From: an uncultured Collinsella sp.
GTDB lineage: Bacteria > Actinomycetota > Coriobacteriia > Coriobacteriales > Coriobacteriaceae
Direction: 5' to 3'
DNA: 29,844 nucleotides
Assembly: GCA_902465105.1 (NCBI GenBank)
Contig: CABQLM010000018.1
Span: forward strand, 1-29,844
The position numbers and the translations under genes are program-made. The notes under the pieces are model-generated. The model saw nothing but the letters and a program-made list of their open reading frames with translations, was not told the origin of the DNA and did no database searches. Each line of letters starts with the position of its first letter. Within the stretch, counting starts at the first letter, position 1. Positions 16,793 through 24,008 of the stretch are shown here, one piece after another.

Positions 16793-18010
16793 ATGCGCAT
16801 CCTCAATATCTCGGCACAAAAACCAGATAGCACCGGCAGTGGCACCTACCTTGCCGCGCTTGTGCGCGAGCAGATCGAGACGGGGCATCGCGCCGCCGTG
16901 CTTTGCGGCGCGGCACCGGGTGATACCCAAGGCGAGCTGGACCGGCGTGCTGCCGTGTTTGCCGTACCGTTCGAGTCGCCCGAGCTGCCGTTTCCCATCT
17001 GTGGTATGTCCGATGTCATGCCCTATCCCTCCACACGCTATCGTGACCTGACGCCTTCGATGCTCAAGGCATTTGAGCGGGCATTTGCTGCTGCAATCGA
17101 TCGGGCTGTGGCTGAGTTTCGGCCCGATCTGGTGCTCTGCCATCACCTGTATCTGGTGACCGCATTGGCGCGCGAGTGCGTCCGTGGCGTGCCGGTTGTT
17201 GCCGTGTGCCATTCGACCGACCTGCGCCAGCTGCGTTCGCATGCGCTCGAACGCGATCGCATCGTACGTGCGGTTCGTCGGCTCGATGCCGTCTTTGCGC
17301 TCCATGCTGAGCAGGCTGAGCAGATTGGCCTGGTGTGCGGCGTCGATGCCGATCGTATCCACGTGATTGGGACGGGCTACGACCATCGCGTCTTCTGCCG
17401 CGACGCAAGCGTGGCGAGGCAGCCGGGATCGCTTGTGTACGTGGGCAAGATTTGCTTTAAAAAGGGCGTCGAGTCGCTGGTCCGAGCCGTGTCATTGCCG
17501 ATTGACGATGACGTCCGCCCATCTGGCTTGGCACTTGTGGGTGGTCGCGGGGACGATGCCGATTACGCGCGTATCGAGTGCTTGGCCGCGGCCTCGGATG
17601 TGCCGGTGACGCTGGCGGGGCGCCTGGATAGTGATGAACTCGTGCGTGCCTACCGCAGTTCCGACGTCTTTGTGCTGCCTTCGTTTTACGAGGGTCTGCC
17701 GCTCGTGACGATCGAGGCCCTTGCATGCGGCTGCAAAGTTGTGGCGACCGATTTGCCCGGCGTTCGTCCCTGGATGGAGGCGATGCTTCCCGGTGCTCCC
17801 GTGACGTGGGTGGCGTCGCCGCGTATGACGGATGTCGACACGCCCGTGGCGGCCGACCTTCCGTTGTTTGAGCGCGCACTGGCAGATGCTATCGCGCAGG
17901 CGCTTGCGGCGCCGCCTTCGACGTTCGAGCCGTTGGCGGTCTCTTGGGAAGCGTGCCTGGGGCGTATACTAAAAGTCGTTGATTTGTTGGAAGGGGGTTC
18001 GTATGGCTGA
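16793..18010 (+). CDS. GT4-family glycosyltransferase, overlapping selD
   Basis: A 405-residue GT-B fold glycosyltransferase of family 4. RILNISAQKPDSTGSGTYL at the N-terminus has the glycine-rich acceptor loop. YVGKICFKKGVESLVRAV opens the nucleotide-sugar half, and YEGLPLVTIEALACG carries the E-x7-E motif. No signal peptide or membrane helix. ATG 16793 was preferred; GTG 16781 is an in-frame alternative. It starts 14 bases after the activator gene, and its last eight bases overlap the start of selD, so translation is probably coupled to selD. The sugar donor and acceptor are unknown. A role in selenium or thiol metabolite synthesis is suggested only by position. Confidence 0.85.
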   Translation: MRILNISAQKPDSTGSGTYLAALVREQIETGHRAAVLCGAAPGDTQGELDRRAAVFAVPFESPELPFPICGMSDVMPYPSTRYRDLTPSMLKAFERAFAAAIDRAVAEFRPDLVLCHHLYLVTALARECVRGVPVVAVCHSTDLRQLRSHALERDRIVRAVRRLDAVFALHAEQAEQIGLVCGVDADRIHVIGTGYDHRVFCRDASVARQPGSLVYVGKICFKKGVESLVRAVSLPIDDDVRPSGLALVGGRGDDADYARIECLAAASDVPVTLAGRLDSDELVRAYRSSDVFVLPSFYEGLPLVTIEALACGCKVVATDLPGVRPWMEAMLPGAPVTWVASPRMTDVDTPVAADLPLFERALADAIAQALAAPPSTFEPLAVSWEACLGRILKVVDLLEGGSYG

Positions 18011-19052
18011 CGATCAGATTAAGCTCACGTCTATGACTGCCGCGAGCGGTTGAGCCGCTAAGCTGGCTCCCGGAGCCCTCGCCCAGGTCCTGGGCGACTT
18101 GCCCAATGTGCATAACGACAACCTGCTCGTGGGGTTCGATACCTCCGACGATGCGAGCGTCTTCCGCGTAGGGGAGAACCTGGGGCTCGTGCAGTCCATC
18201 GACTTCTTCCCACCGATGGTCGATGACCCGTTCCTGTTTGGCCAGATCGCTGCGGCCAACTCGCTGTCGGACATCTACGCCATGGGCGGGCGGCCGAGCC
18301 ATGCCATGAACTTGCTGTGCATCCCGAGCTGTCTGGGCGTTGAGGTTGCCGGTCAGATTCTGGCGGGCGGCGCCGACAAGTGCGTCGAGGCGGGTTGCTC
18401 CATCGCGGGCGGCCACACCATCAACGACGACGAGCCCAAGTACGGCTTGTCCGTGAGCGGGTTTGTCGCGCTCGACCGTATGCTCGCCAACAGCGGCGCG
18501 TGCGTGGGCGATGCGTTGCTGCTGACCAAGGCGGTTGGCTCGGGCATCATCACCACGGCCATTAAGGGCGAGCTCATCGAGCAGGACGAGGCCGCAGCCA
18601 TGTTTGACTCGATGCGCACCCTCAACGAGGCGCCGATTCGCCTGGCCGAGGGACTCGAGCTTCACGGCTGCACCGACATTACGGGCTTTGGCCTGATCGG
18701 GCATGCGTGCGAGATGGCCGAGGGCTCGGGCGTGCGGGTTGAGCTTGCGTCGGGAGCGGTGCCGCTCTTTGACCAGGTGCTCGACATGGCGCGTCTGGGC
18801 ATTATTCCCGCGGGCTCCTACCGCAACCAGGACTTCTTTGGCCCGCGTGTGGCTGCCGACGAAGACCTGGAGCCGGGCATGTTGGATGCGCTGTACGATC
18901 CGCAGACCTCGGGTGGTTTGCTCATCGCGGCGCCCGCGGCGGATGTGGATGAGCTTGCGCGTCGTTTACATGCCGAGGGGCGCGTTGCCGCCACAATCGG
19001 CCGCGTGTGCGAGCCGGTGCCGGGCGGTCCTGCCGTCCACGTTGTCCGTTAA
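18003..19052 (+). CDS. selD: Selenophosphate synthetase, selenocysteine-containing
   Basis: A 349-residue SelD if the in-frame TGA at 18051-18053 is read as selenocysteine. It makes selenophosphate from selenide and ATP for Sec-tRNA synthesis. The N-terminus runs MADDQIKLTSMTAASG-U17-AAKLAPGAL. U17 and Lys20 fall at the positions of the catalytic Cys17 and Lys20 of E. coli SelD. Downstream, LLVGFDTSDDASVF, GGRPSHAMNLL, AGGHTINDDEPKYG, DITGFGLIGHA and DPQTSGGLL are standard SelD motifs. AAGGGGG precedes the ATG, which lies inside the end of the glycosyltransferase gene. Ordinary gene finders would start it after the TGA (about 18099) and lose the active site. Confidence 0.93.
18051..18096 (+). 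promoter_or_regulatory. UGA-Sec codon and candidate bacterial SECIS of selD
   Basis: Two stem-loops follow the TGA: GGCTC CCG GAGCC (about 18065-18077) and CGCCCAG GTC CTGGGCG (18080-18096). One of these, placed 11-26 bases after the stop codon, should act as the bSECIS that recruits SelB. The second carries a GGTC in its apical part. Confidence 0.6.
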
Positions 19053-19109
19053 CGACACGTTTATTGAGCTATGTACCGTTCCAAAACGATTTATTCGAAA
19101 GGAAAAATT

Positions 19110-19736
19110 ATGTCTACCAAGATTGAAGTCAATGCCATGGGCGATGCCTGCCCGCTGCCCGTCGTCAAGACGCTTAAAGCCCTGAAGCAGCTCGATGGCG
19201 AGGGCGCCGTCGTGACCTCGGTCGATAACGAGACCGCAGTCAAGAACATCTCCAAGATGGCGCAGGAGAAGGGCTGCACGGCCTCGGTCGAGAAGGTTTC
19301 TGACGCCGAGTGGCACGTGACCGTCTCGACCGCTGGTGCCGTGGCCGTTGCGGACCCCGAGCAGGACGGCGCTGCTTTCTGCGACGCCAGCGCCGGCAAG
19401 GGCAAGCTCGTCATTTCCGTCTACACCGACTGCATGGGCCGCGGAGACGACGAACTGGGCCACAAGCTCATGAAGGCCTTTATCTTTGCCGTGACGCAAC
19501 AGGAAGAGCTGCCCTCGACCATGCTGTTCTACAACGGCGGCGCCAAGCTCACCGTCGAGGGCTCGCCAGTGCTCGATGACCTGAAGGGGCTGGCCGAGCA
19601 GGGCGTCGAGATTCTCACCTGCGGTACCTGCCTGGACCATTATGGCATTAAAGACCAGCTTGCGGTGGGCGAGGTCACCAACATGTACGTGATCGTGGAG
19701 AAGATGGAGCAGGCCGTGCGCGTCGTGCGCCCGTAG
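19110..19736 (+). CDS. yedF: Selenium metabolism protein YedF (TusA + DsrE-like)
   Basis: A 208-residue two-domain protein. Residues 1-75 form a TusA/SirA-like sulfur-carrier domain with the MGDACPLPVVKTLKAL motif (Cys14 as the persulfide or perselenide carrier). Residues about 100-208 form a DsrE-like domain, with Cys-containing TDCMGRGDDELG and a TCGTCLDHYG motif. This is the arrangement of the selenium-associated YedF family, which co-occurs with selD; a role as selenium or sulfur relay is inferred. ATG 19110 has GAAAGGA upstream. It is 57 bases from selD and is followed 19 bases later by the DUF3343 gene. Confidence 0.9.
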   Translation: MSTKIEVNAMGDACPLPVVKTLKALKQLDGEGAVVTSVDNETAVKNISKMAQEKGCTASVEKVSDAEWHVTVSTAGAVAVADPEQDGAAFCDASAGKGKLVISVYTDCMGRGDDELGHKLMKAFIFAVTQQEELPSTMLFYNGGAKLTVEGSPVLDDLKGLAEQGVEILTCGTCLDHYGIKDQLAVGEVTNMYVIVEKMEQAVRVVRP

Positions 19737-19755
19737 CGTATTAGTTGGAGTTGCC

Positions 19756-20007
19756 ATGAGGGAGAAGCGCCCGGCGCTTGTTATCACGTTTCCTACCACG
19801 GCGGCCGCCATGGGGTGCGAGACCTTATGCATCGAGCGCGGCCTTCCCGGGCGAACGATTCCCGTGCCCGGGGAGGTCGCTGCCGGCTGCGGTCTGGCGT
19901 GGAAGGCGTTGCCTGCCGATGAGGAGCTGCTGCGCAGCGAGCTTACCGCGGCGGGCGTTCCTACCGAGGGCTATACCGTGATCGATATGTGGGAGGTCGT
20001 GCGATGA
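19756..20007 (+). CDS. DUF3343 putative Se/S carrier-like protein
   Basis: An 83-residue protein matching the small DUF3343 (Se/S-carrier-like) family that travels with selenium genes. It has the typical opening ALVITFPTTAAAMGCET, VPGEVAAGCGLAWK with the conserved Cys45 that may hold selenium, and an aromatic C-terminal end (YTVIDMWEV). No experimental function is known to me. Its stop codon overlaps the start of the next gene (ATGA), and it follows yedF by 19 bases, so all three are one transcription unit. Confidence 0.82.
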   Translation: MREKRPALVITFPTTAAAMGCETLCIERGLPGRTIPVPGEVAAGCGLAWKALPADEELLRSELTAAGVPTEGYTVIDMWEVVR

Positions 20008-21143
20008 CCTACCTGGATAACGCGGCGACGACCATGCACAAGCCGCAGACGGTCATCGATGCCGTGACGCAGGCGATGTGTTCGCTCGGCAATGCCGGGC
20101 GCGGCGCCACGTCGGGTGCCCTCGATGCCGCTCGTACGATTCATGGCTGCCGTGCCAAGCTCGCGCGCCTTTTGGGTTGCCCGAGGGCGGACCATGTGTG
20201 CTTTACGCCCAACTCCACGGCGGCGCTCAACACCGTCATCAATGGCGTGGTGCGCCCCGGCGATCGCGTGGTCACGACGGTGCTTGAGCACAACTCGGTG
20301 CTACGTCCGCTCAACCGCTTGGCGACGGAGCAGGGTGTGACGGTTGAGCATGCGGGTTGCGATGCGAGCGGCGTGCTCGACTACGACGAGCTCGAGCGGC
20401 TGGTCACGCCCGGTACGCGTGCCGTGGTGGTGACGCACGCCTCCAATGTGACCGGCAACGCGGTCGACGTTGCACGCGTGGCTGCCATGGCCCATGCGGC
20501 CGGCGCGCTGGTGATCATCGATGCCTCGCAGTCTGCCGGCACGGCGCATATCGATATGCAGGCCATGGGGCTCGACGCGGTGTGCTTTACCGGCCACAAG
20601 GGGCTGATGGGCCCGCAGGGCACCGGTGGCCTGGCCGTGGCAGAGGGCATTGACGTGGCCCCTTGGGCCATGGGCGGCACGGGCGTGCACAGCTTCGATG
20701 AGCTGCAGCCCCTTGAGTGGCCCACGCGCCTGGAGGCCGGTACGCTCAACGGCCATGGCATCGCGGGCCTTTCCGCTGGTCTCGACTTTATCGAGGCCCA
20801 GGGCGGGGTCGACGCGATTGCGGCACGTGAGCGTGCGCTCGCTGATCGCTTCCTTGCCGGCGTGCGCGAGATTCCGGGGATTAAGCTCTACGGTGCGTTT
20901 GACCAGCCCGTGCGCTCGGCGATCGTCTCACTCAACGTGGGCGATATCGACTCTGCCGAGATCTCGGACGCGCTCATGCAAGGGTGGGGGATTGCGACGC
21001 GTCCCGGCGCCCATTGCGCTCCGCTCATGCACCGCGCGCTCGGGACCGAGCGCCAGGGTGTCGTTCGCTTCTCGTTTGGGTATTTCAACACGGACGAGGA
21101 AGTCGACACCGCTATTGATGCTCTGTGCGATTTAGCCTGCTAA
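20004..21143 (+). CDS. Cysteine desulfurase-like class V aminotransferase
   Basis: A 379-residue PLP enzyme of the NifS/SufS/CsdB superfamily. It opens with YLDNAATTMHKP and has THASNVTG (145-152), IIDASQSAGT with PLP-binding Asp174, FTGHKGLMGPQGTGGL with Schiff-base Lys199, and RPGAHCAP with the likely catalytic Cys338. It resembles the desulfurase subgroup that clusters with selD, yedF and DUF3343. Its probable job is mobilising selenide or sulfide from selenocysteine or cysteine for SelD; this is inferred from context. The start overlaps the DUF3343 stop (ATGA). A strong terminator follows, ending the block. Confidence 0.88.
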   Translation: MTYLDNAATTMHKPQTVIDAVTQAMCSLGNAGRGATSGALDAARTIHGCRAKLARLLGCPRADHVCFTPNSTAALNTVINGVVRPGDRVVTTVLEHNSVLRPLNRLATEQGVTVEHAGCDASGVLDYDELERLVTPGTRAVVVTHASNVTGNAVDVARVAAMAHAAGALVIIDASQSAGTAHIDMQAMGLDAVCFTGHKGLMGPQGTGGLAVAEGIDVAPWAMGGTGVHSFDELQPLEWPTRLEAGTLNGHGIAGLSAGLDFIEAQGGVDAIAARERALADRFLAGVREIPGIKLYGAFDQPVRSAIVSLNVGDIDSAEISDALMQGWGIATRPGAHCAPLMHRALGTERQGVVRFSFGYFNTDEEVDTAIDALCDLAC

Positions 21144-21165
21144 AGCTGCTAGAGCGTATATACTT

Positions 21166-21196
21166 GCGGGACGGGTCTTTTGCCCGTCCCGTTTTT
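21166..21196 (+). terminator. Terminator closing the selenium block
   Basis: GGGACGGG (21168-21175) pairs with CCCGTCCC (21183-21190), followed by G and TTTTT. A TATACT just upstream (21159-21164) could be a -10 element for brnQ, in which case the hairpin would lie in the brnQ leader. It also lies 24 bases before the brnQ start. Confidence 0.85.
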
Positions 21197-21219
21197 GTTT
21201 CGATTCGAAAGGTGCTCTC

Positions 21220-22578
21220 ATGGCTTCATCCGCCCCGCGCGGTCTGCGCTCCGACCATGTCGTCACCGTCGGCATCGCCCTGTTCTCGATGCTCTTTGGC
21301 GCCGGCAACCTCATTATTCCGCCGCTGCTGGCACTGCAGGCAGGTTCTGCCACGCCGGTCGCCATGCTCGGCTTTCTGATTGCCGCCATCGGCTTGCCCG
21401 TCATGGGATTTATCGCCGTGGCACTTGCCGGAACGGCGCGCGAGCTTGCCGGCCGCGTGCACCCCAAGTTTGGTGAGTTCTTTGTCGCGGCGGTGTATCT
21501 GGCCATCGGCCCGTGTCTGGCTATTCCGCGCACGAGCTCCACGGCCTTTGAGATGTTGGTGCCGCTGCTGCCCGAGGGCGTCTCGCTCGGTACGGCTCGC
21601 CTGGTGTTTGCCGTTGGCTTCTTTGTCGTCGCGTTTGCGCTTACGCTGCGTCCGGGCGTCATCACGCGCGTACTCGGTCGCATTACGGGCCCCGCGCTCA
21701 TTGCGCTCATCGTGCTAGTCGTGGGTGCCGCCGTGATCTCGCCGCTGGGTCCCGCTGCCGCGCCGCAGGCTCCCTACAATGCCGGTGCTGCTGTGCAGGG
21801 CTTTCTGACCGGCTACCAGACCATGGACCTGCTCGCGTCGCTCGCCTTTGGCATTATCATCGCCGAGACCATCCACGAGCTGGGTGTGACCGACGACAAG
21901 CGCGTGGCCTTCGAGATCTCGCGTTCGGGTGTGATCGCCGGCGTGCTCATGGCCGTCATCTACTGCGGCCTGGCGCTTGCCGGCACGCAGCTCAGCACCG
22001 TGATGCCCGATGCCACTAACGGTGCTGCCATCCTCGCCCGTTCGGCGTCTATGCACTTTGGCCTTGTCGGCACGGTCGTGGTCTTTGCGATCTTTTTCCT
22101 TGCCTGCATGAACGTGTGCATCGGCCTCATCAGCTGCTGCTCGCGTTACTTCTGCGAGACGTATGTGGTTAAAGGCGGAGCGGAGGCCTCCGAGGAGGCC
22201 ATGCGCCGTCCCTTTGCGGTTCTCGCCTTTGTGTTCGCGGCGTTTTCGTGCGTGCTTTCCAACGTGGGCCTCGATGTGATCCTTATGTTCTCGGTGCCCA
22301 TGCTCAACGCCCTGTATCCCGTTGCCATTGTGCTGGTACTTATGGGCCTGGTGCACGGCTTTTGCGACACGCACCCGCAGGTGTGGGTCTGGGTCGGCGG
22401 CGTTGTCGCGGTACAGAGCGTAATCACTTCGGTCCGCGATGCGTTCTTTGCTGGCGCGTGGCTGCCGTTTGATGCGTTGCCGCTGGCAGATATCGGCGCT
22501 GCGTGGGCGCCGGTTGCTGTGGTCGCGTTTGTGATTGGTCTGGTTCATAGCCAGTTTGTCGCACATTCGAGGAGCTAG
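21220..22578 (+). CDS. brnQ: Branched-chain amino acid transporter BrnQ (LIVCS family)
   Basis: A 452-residue membrane protein with about 12 helices that imports Leu, Ile and Val with a cation. The opening SDHVVTVGIALFSMLFGAGNLIIPP is diagnostic of BrnQ, and IGPCLAIPRTSSTAFEM (about 95-111) and GYQTMDLLASLAFGIII are also conserved. Length matches the family (about 440). ATG 21220 follows GAAAGG. It appears monocistronic, separated from the selenium genes by a terminator and from the tRNAs by their own promoter. Confidence 0.92.
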   Translation: MASSAPRGLRSDHVVTVGIALFSMLFGAGNLIIPPLLALQAGSATPVAMLGFLIAAIGLPVMGFIAVALAGTARELAGRVHPKFGEFFVAAVYLAIGPCLAIPRTSSTAFEMLVPLLPEGVSLGTARLVFAVGFFVVAFALTLRPGVITRVLGRITGPALIALIVLVVGAAVISPLGPAAAPQAPYNAGAAVQGFLTGYQTMDLLASLAFGIIIAETIHELGVTDDKRVAFEISRSGVIAGVLMAVIYCGLALAGTQLSTVMPDATNGAAILARSASMHFGLVGTVVVFAIFFLACMNVCIGLISCCSRYFCETYVVKGGAEASEEAMRRPFAVLAFVFAAFSCVLSNVGLDVILMFSVPMLNALYPVAIVLVLMGLVHGFCDTHPQVWVWVGGVVAVQSVITSVRDAFFAGAWLPFDALPLADIGAAWAPVAVVAFVIGLVHSQFVAHSRS

Positions 22579-22589
22579 GGTTTCTGCGC

Positions 22590-22618
22590 TTGCACAGGCG
22601 GGGAGTCTCCCCTATAAT
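22590..22618 (+). promoter_or_regulatory. tRNA operon promoter
   Basis: TTGCAC (22590-22595), a 17-base spacer and a perfect TATAAT (22613-22618) precede the two tRNAs by about 50 bases. This is the clearest sigma-70-type promoter in the window. Confidence 0.8.
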
Positions 22619-22669
22619 TTCCTTCGCTTTGGGACACGCAAGGTTTAGACCTTAGCTGCTCAACACCTT

Positions 22670-22746
22670 CGGGACGTGGCGCAGTTTGGTAGCGCGCCTG
22701 CTTTGGGAGCAGGATGTCGCAGGTTCAAATCCTGTCGTCCCGACCA
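22670..22746 (+). tRNA. tRNA-Pro (anticodon TGG)
   Basis: A 77-base cloverleaf with encoded CCA. The acceptor CGGGACG pairs with CGTCCCG, the anticodon stem is CCTGC/GCAGG, and the 7-base loop TTTGGGA has TGG at 22704-22706. The T-arm carries GGTTCAAATCC. It is followed after six bases by tRNA-Gly, so the pair is co-transcribed. Confidence 0.96.
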
Positions 22747-22752
22747 TATCTT

Positions 22753-22826
22753 GCGGGCGTAGTTCAATGGTAGAACCCCAGCCTTCCAAGCTGATGACGC
22801 GGGTTCGATTCCCGTCGCCCGCTCCA
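22753..22826 (+). tRNA. tRNA-Gly (anticodon TCC)
   Basis: A 74-base cloverleaf with encoded CCA. The acceptor GCGGGCG pairs with CGCCCGC, the anticodon loop CTTCCAA has TCC at 22785-22787, and the T-arm is GGGTTCGATTCCC. Its 3' end is partly repeated downstream at about 23009-23030. Confidence 0.96.
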
Positions 22827-22838
22827 TAGGATAGTTTT

Positions 22839-22874
22839 AACGGCTTTGGCTCCATTTGGTGCCAGAGCCGTTTT
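22839..22874 (+). terminator. Terminator of the tRNA pair
   Basis: AACGGCTTTGGC (22839-22850) pairs with GCCAGAGCCGTT (22861-22872), followed by TTTT. A near-copy with compensatory changes exists at 23039-23074. Confidence 0.85.
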
Positions 22875-23038
22875 CATTAGCGTGCCGGGCGACGGGAATC
22901 GAACTCGGCAGGGTGCGAAGCTGTGAAAATGCGTGAGCATTTTCCAGCGCAGCACGCAAGGGCCAATGGCCCGCAGCGAAACAAGGGTTTGCGAAGCAAA
23001 CCCTTGGACTTCCCGTCGCCCGCTCCATAAGATAGATG

Positions 23039-23074
23039 AATGGCTCTGGCTCCTTTTGGGACCAGAGCCATTTT
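23039..23074 (+). terminator. Second terminator-like hairpin after the partial tRNA-Gly copy
   Basis: AATGGCTCTGG (23039-23049) pairs with CCAGAGCCATT (23062-23072), ending in TTTT. Relative to the first terminator, AACGGCT/AGCCGTT has become AATGGCT/AGCCATT, which preserves pairing. Confidence 0.75.
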
Positions 23075-23094
23075 CATATACATGCCGGGGACCC

Positions 23095-23552
23095 CACATC
23101 CCCTCCTAAGTTGCGGTGAAATACGGACTGTCTATTGGCTTTTGTGAACCTATTGAAGGCTGGGGTAGCTAATTTGGGACGGGGCTTTTTGACTACTCTA
23201 GCGATCGGCTGGCAAATGTGGTCAAAACCCCTGTTCCAAAATGACTGGTCTGGTGCTGAGCCACGAAAGCGGCCCATCTACTACGTTTGGCCCGCAGGGG
23301 TCGACCATAGCAGCATTTTCGGAAAATCGGTAAGCCGTCTACCAGCGGTTTTGATATTTCGGATTTCGGTATGGTCGAGGGTAATCGGTTAAACGTAGTA
23401 GATAGGCCCATGTCGTGGCGAACAGTAGGATTCACGGTCCAAGGTTGCCGGTTTCGGATGGACAACCTGGAAGTTGCGGTGGAATAGTTCCTAAAAGACC
23501 CGTGGAAGCTTGAAAACAGGAACTATTTCACAGCAACTTAAGGAGGATGGGG
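23095..23552. repeat. Gene-free stretch of nested inverted repeats (TTGCGGTGAAATA ends)
   Basis: The stretch is bounded by CCTCCTAAGTTGCGGTGAAATA (from 23103) and its inverted counterpart TATTTCACAGCAACTTAAGGAGG (to about 23547). Inside are an ATCTACTACGTTT / AAACGTAGTAGAT pair (23276-23288 and 23391-23403), TCGACCATA / TATGGTCGA (23301-23309 and 23370-23378), and GGTTG / CAACC near 23443 and 23463. A local hairpin GTTGCGGTGGAATAGTTCC / GGAACTATTTCACAGCAAC spans 23473-23538. Open frames here lack ribosome-binding sites and family resemblance, so I call no gene. Confidence 0.7.
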
Positions 23553-24008
23553 TTAGCTGCGGGGGCGGTGGCGGAGCTTGTCGATGGTGGAGTCGGTGCT
23601 GCGGCTGCGGACTTCGGCAGCGGTTTGGCGCTTGCGGCGGTAGTCAATCATGCCTTGAATGATGGGCTTGCCAAAGCTCACGACATCATCGTTGTAGATG
23701 GCGGTTCGGGCTGCGAGGAGGCAGTCGGTAAAGTCCATATGGGTTTTGCCAAAGAGTTTGACGGCAAGGGCGACAACGGTGGGCTCGTCGACCATGACGT
23801 CATCGAGCAGCCTTTTCAAGGCCGCAGCAATCTCAACGCGGGGAACCTTATAGACGTCGCGCAGCGTGACCACGACGCGCGTGATGATTTCGGGGTAGAC
23901 GCGAGCGGTGCGTGTGGCGATGACCTTGGCGGCGCGCGGTGACAGAACTTCGTCGTCGTCAAGCAGGTAGCGTAGGATGACGGTCTCGTCGATGATGGTG
24001 CTACTCAT
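23553..24008 (-). CDS. PIN-domain toxin-like protein (VapC-type ribonuclease)
   Basis: A 151-residue protein with a PIN-like layout. An N-terminal DETVILRYLLDDDE contains the first acidic residue (Asp7). A helical middle follows, then DFTDCLLAARTAIYNDDVVSFGKP with the later acidic residues. PIN toxins cut RNA using a metal bound by such acidic residues. The gene overlaps the antitoxin-like gene by eight bases (ATGAGTAG), the standard layout of a toxin-antitoxin operon. The basic C-terminal tail (residues about 124-151) is longer than in minimal PIN toxins. The RNA target cannot be inferred. Confidence 0.75.
   Translation of the reverse strand: MSSTIIDETVILRYLLDDDEVLSPRAAKVIATRTARVYPEIITRVVVTLRDVYKVPRVEIAAALKRLLDDVMVDEPTVVALAVKLFGKTHMDFTDCLLAARTAIYNDDVVSFGKPIIQGMIDYRRKRQTAAEVRSRSTDSTIDKLRHRPRS

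Larger units (their letters stand above)
22808..23089 (+). repeat. Duplicated tRNA-Gly 3' end plus terminator, with an inverted T-arm copy and hairpin cluster between
   Basis: Copy 1 (22808-22885) and copy 2 (23009-23089) share TTCCCGTCGCCCGCTCCATA and a downstream terminator-like hairpin. Copy 2 lacks any 5' tRNA half. Between them, 22886-22904 is the reverse complement of the tRNA-Gly T-arm and acceptor. Three hairpins follow: GAAAATGC/GCATTTTC (22925-22944), GGGCCAATGGCCC (22950-22962) and AAGGGTTTGC/GCAAACCCTT (22983-23005). No protein gene is present. It looks like the scar or body of a small element that uses tRNA-Gly as its site. Confidence 0.7.

Noticed and set aside
22652..22855. Minus-strand ORF over the two tRNAs with GDGNRTRVISLEGWGS-like sequence
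   Set aside because: This is the well-known false protein produced by translating the antisense of tRNA genes.
23135..23392. An 85-codon ORF in the repeat-rich gap after the tRNAs
   Set aside because: It has no ribosome-binding site, it runs through inverted-repeat arms, and competing frames of similar length exist on the other strand.
22880..23540. A CRISPR array in the repeat-rich stretch
   Set aside because: Repeats are inverted and of unequal length and spacing; there are no regular direct repeats with unique spacers and no cas genes.
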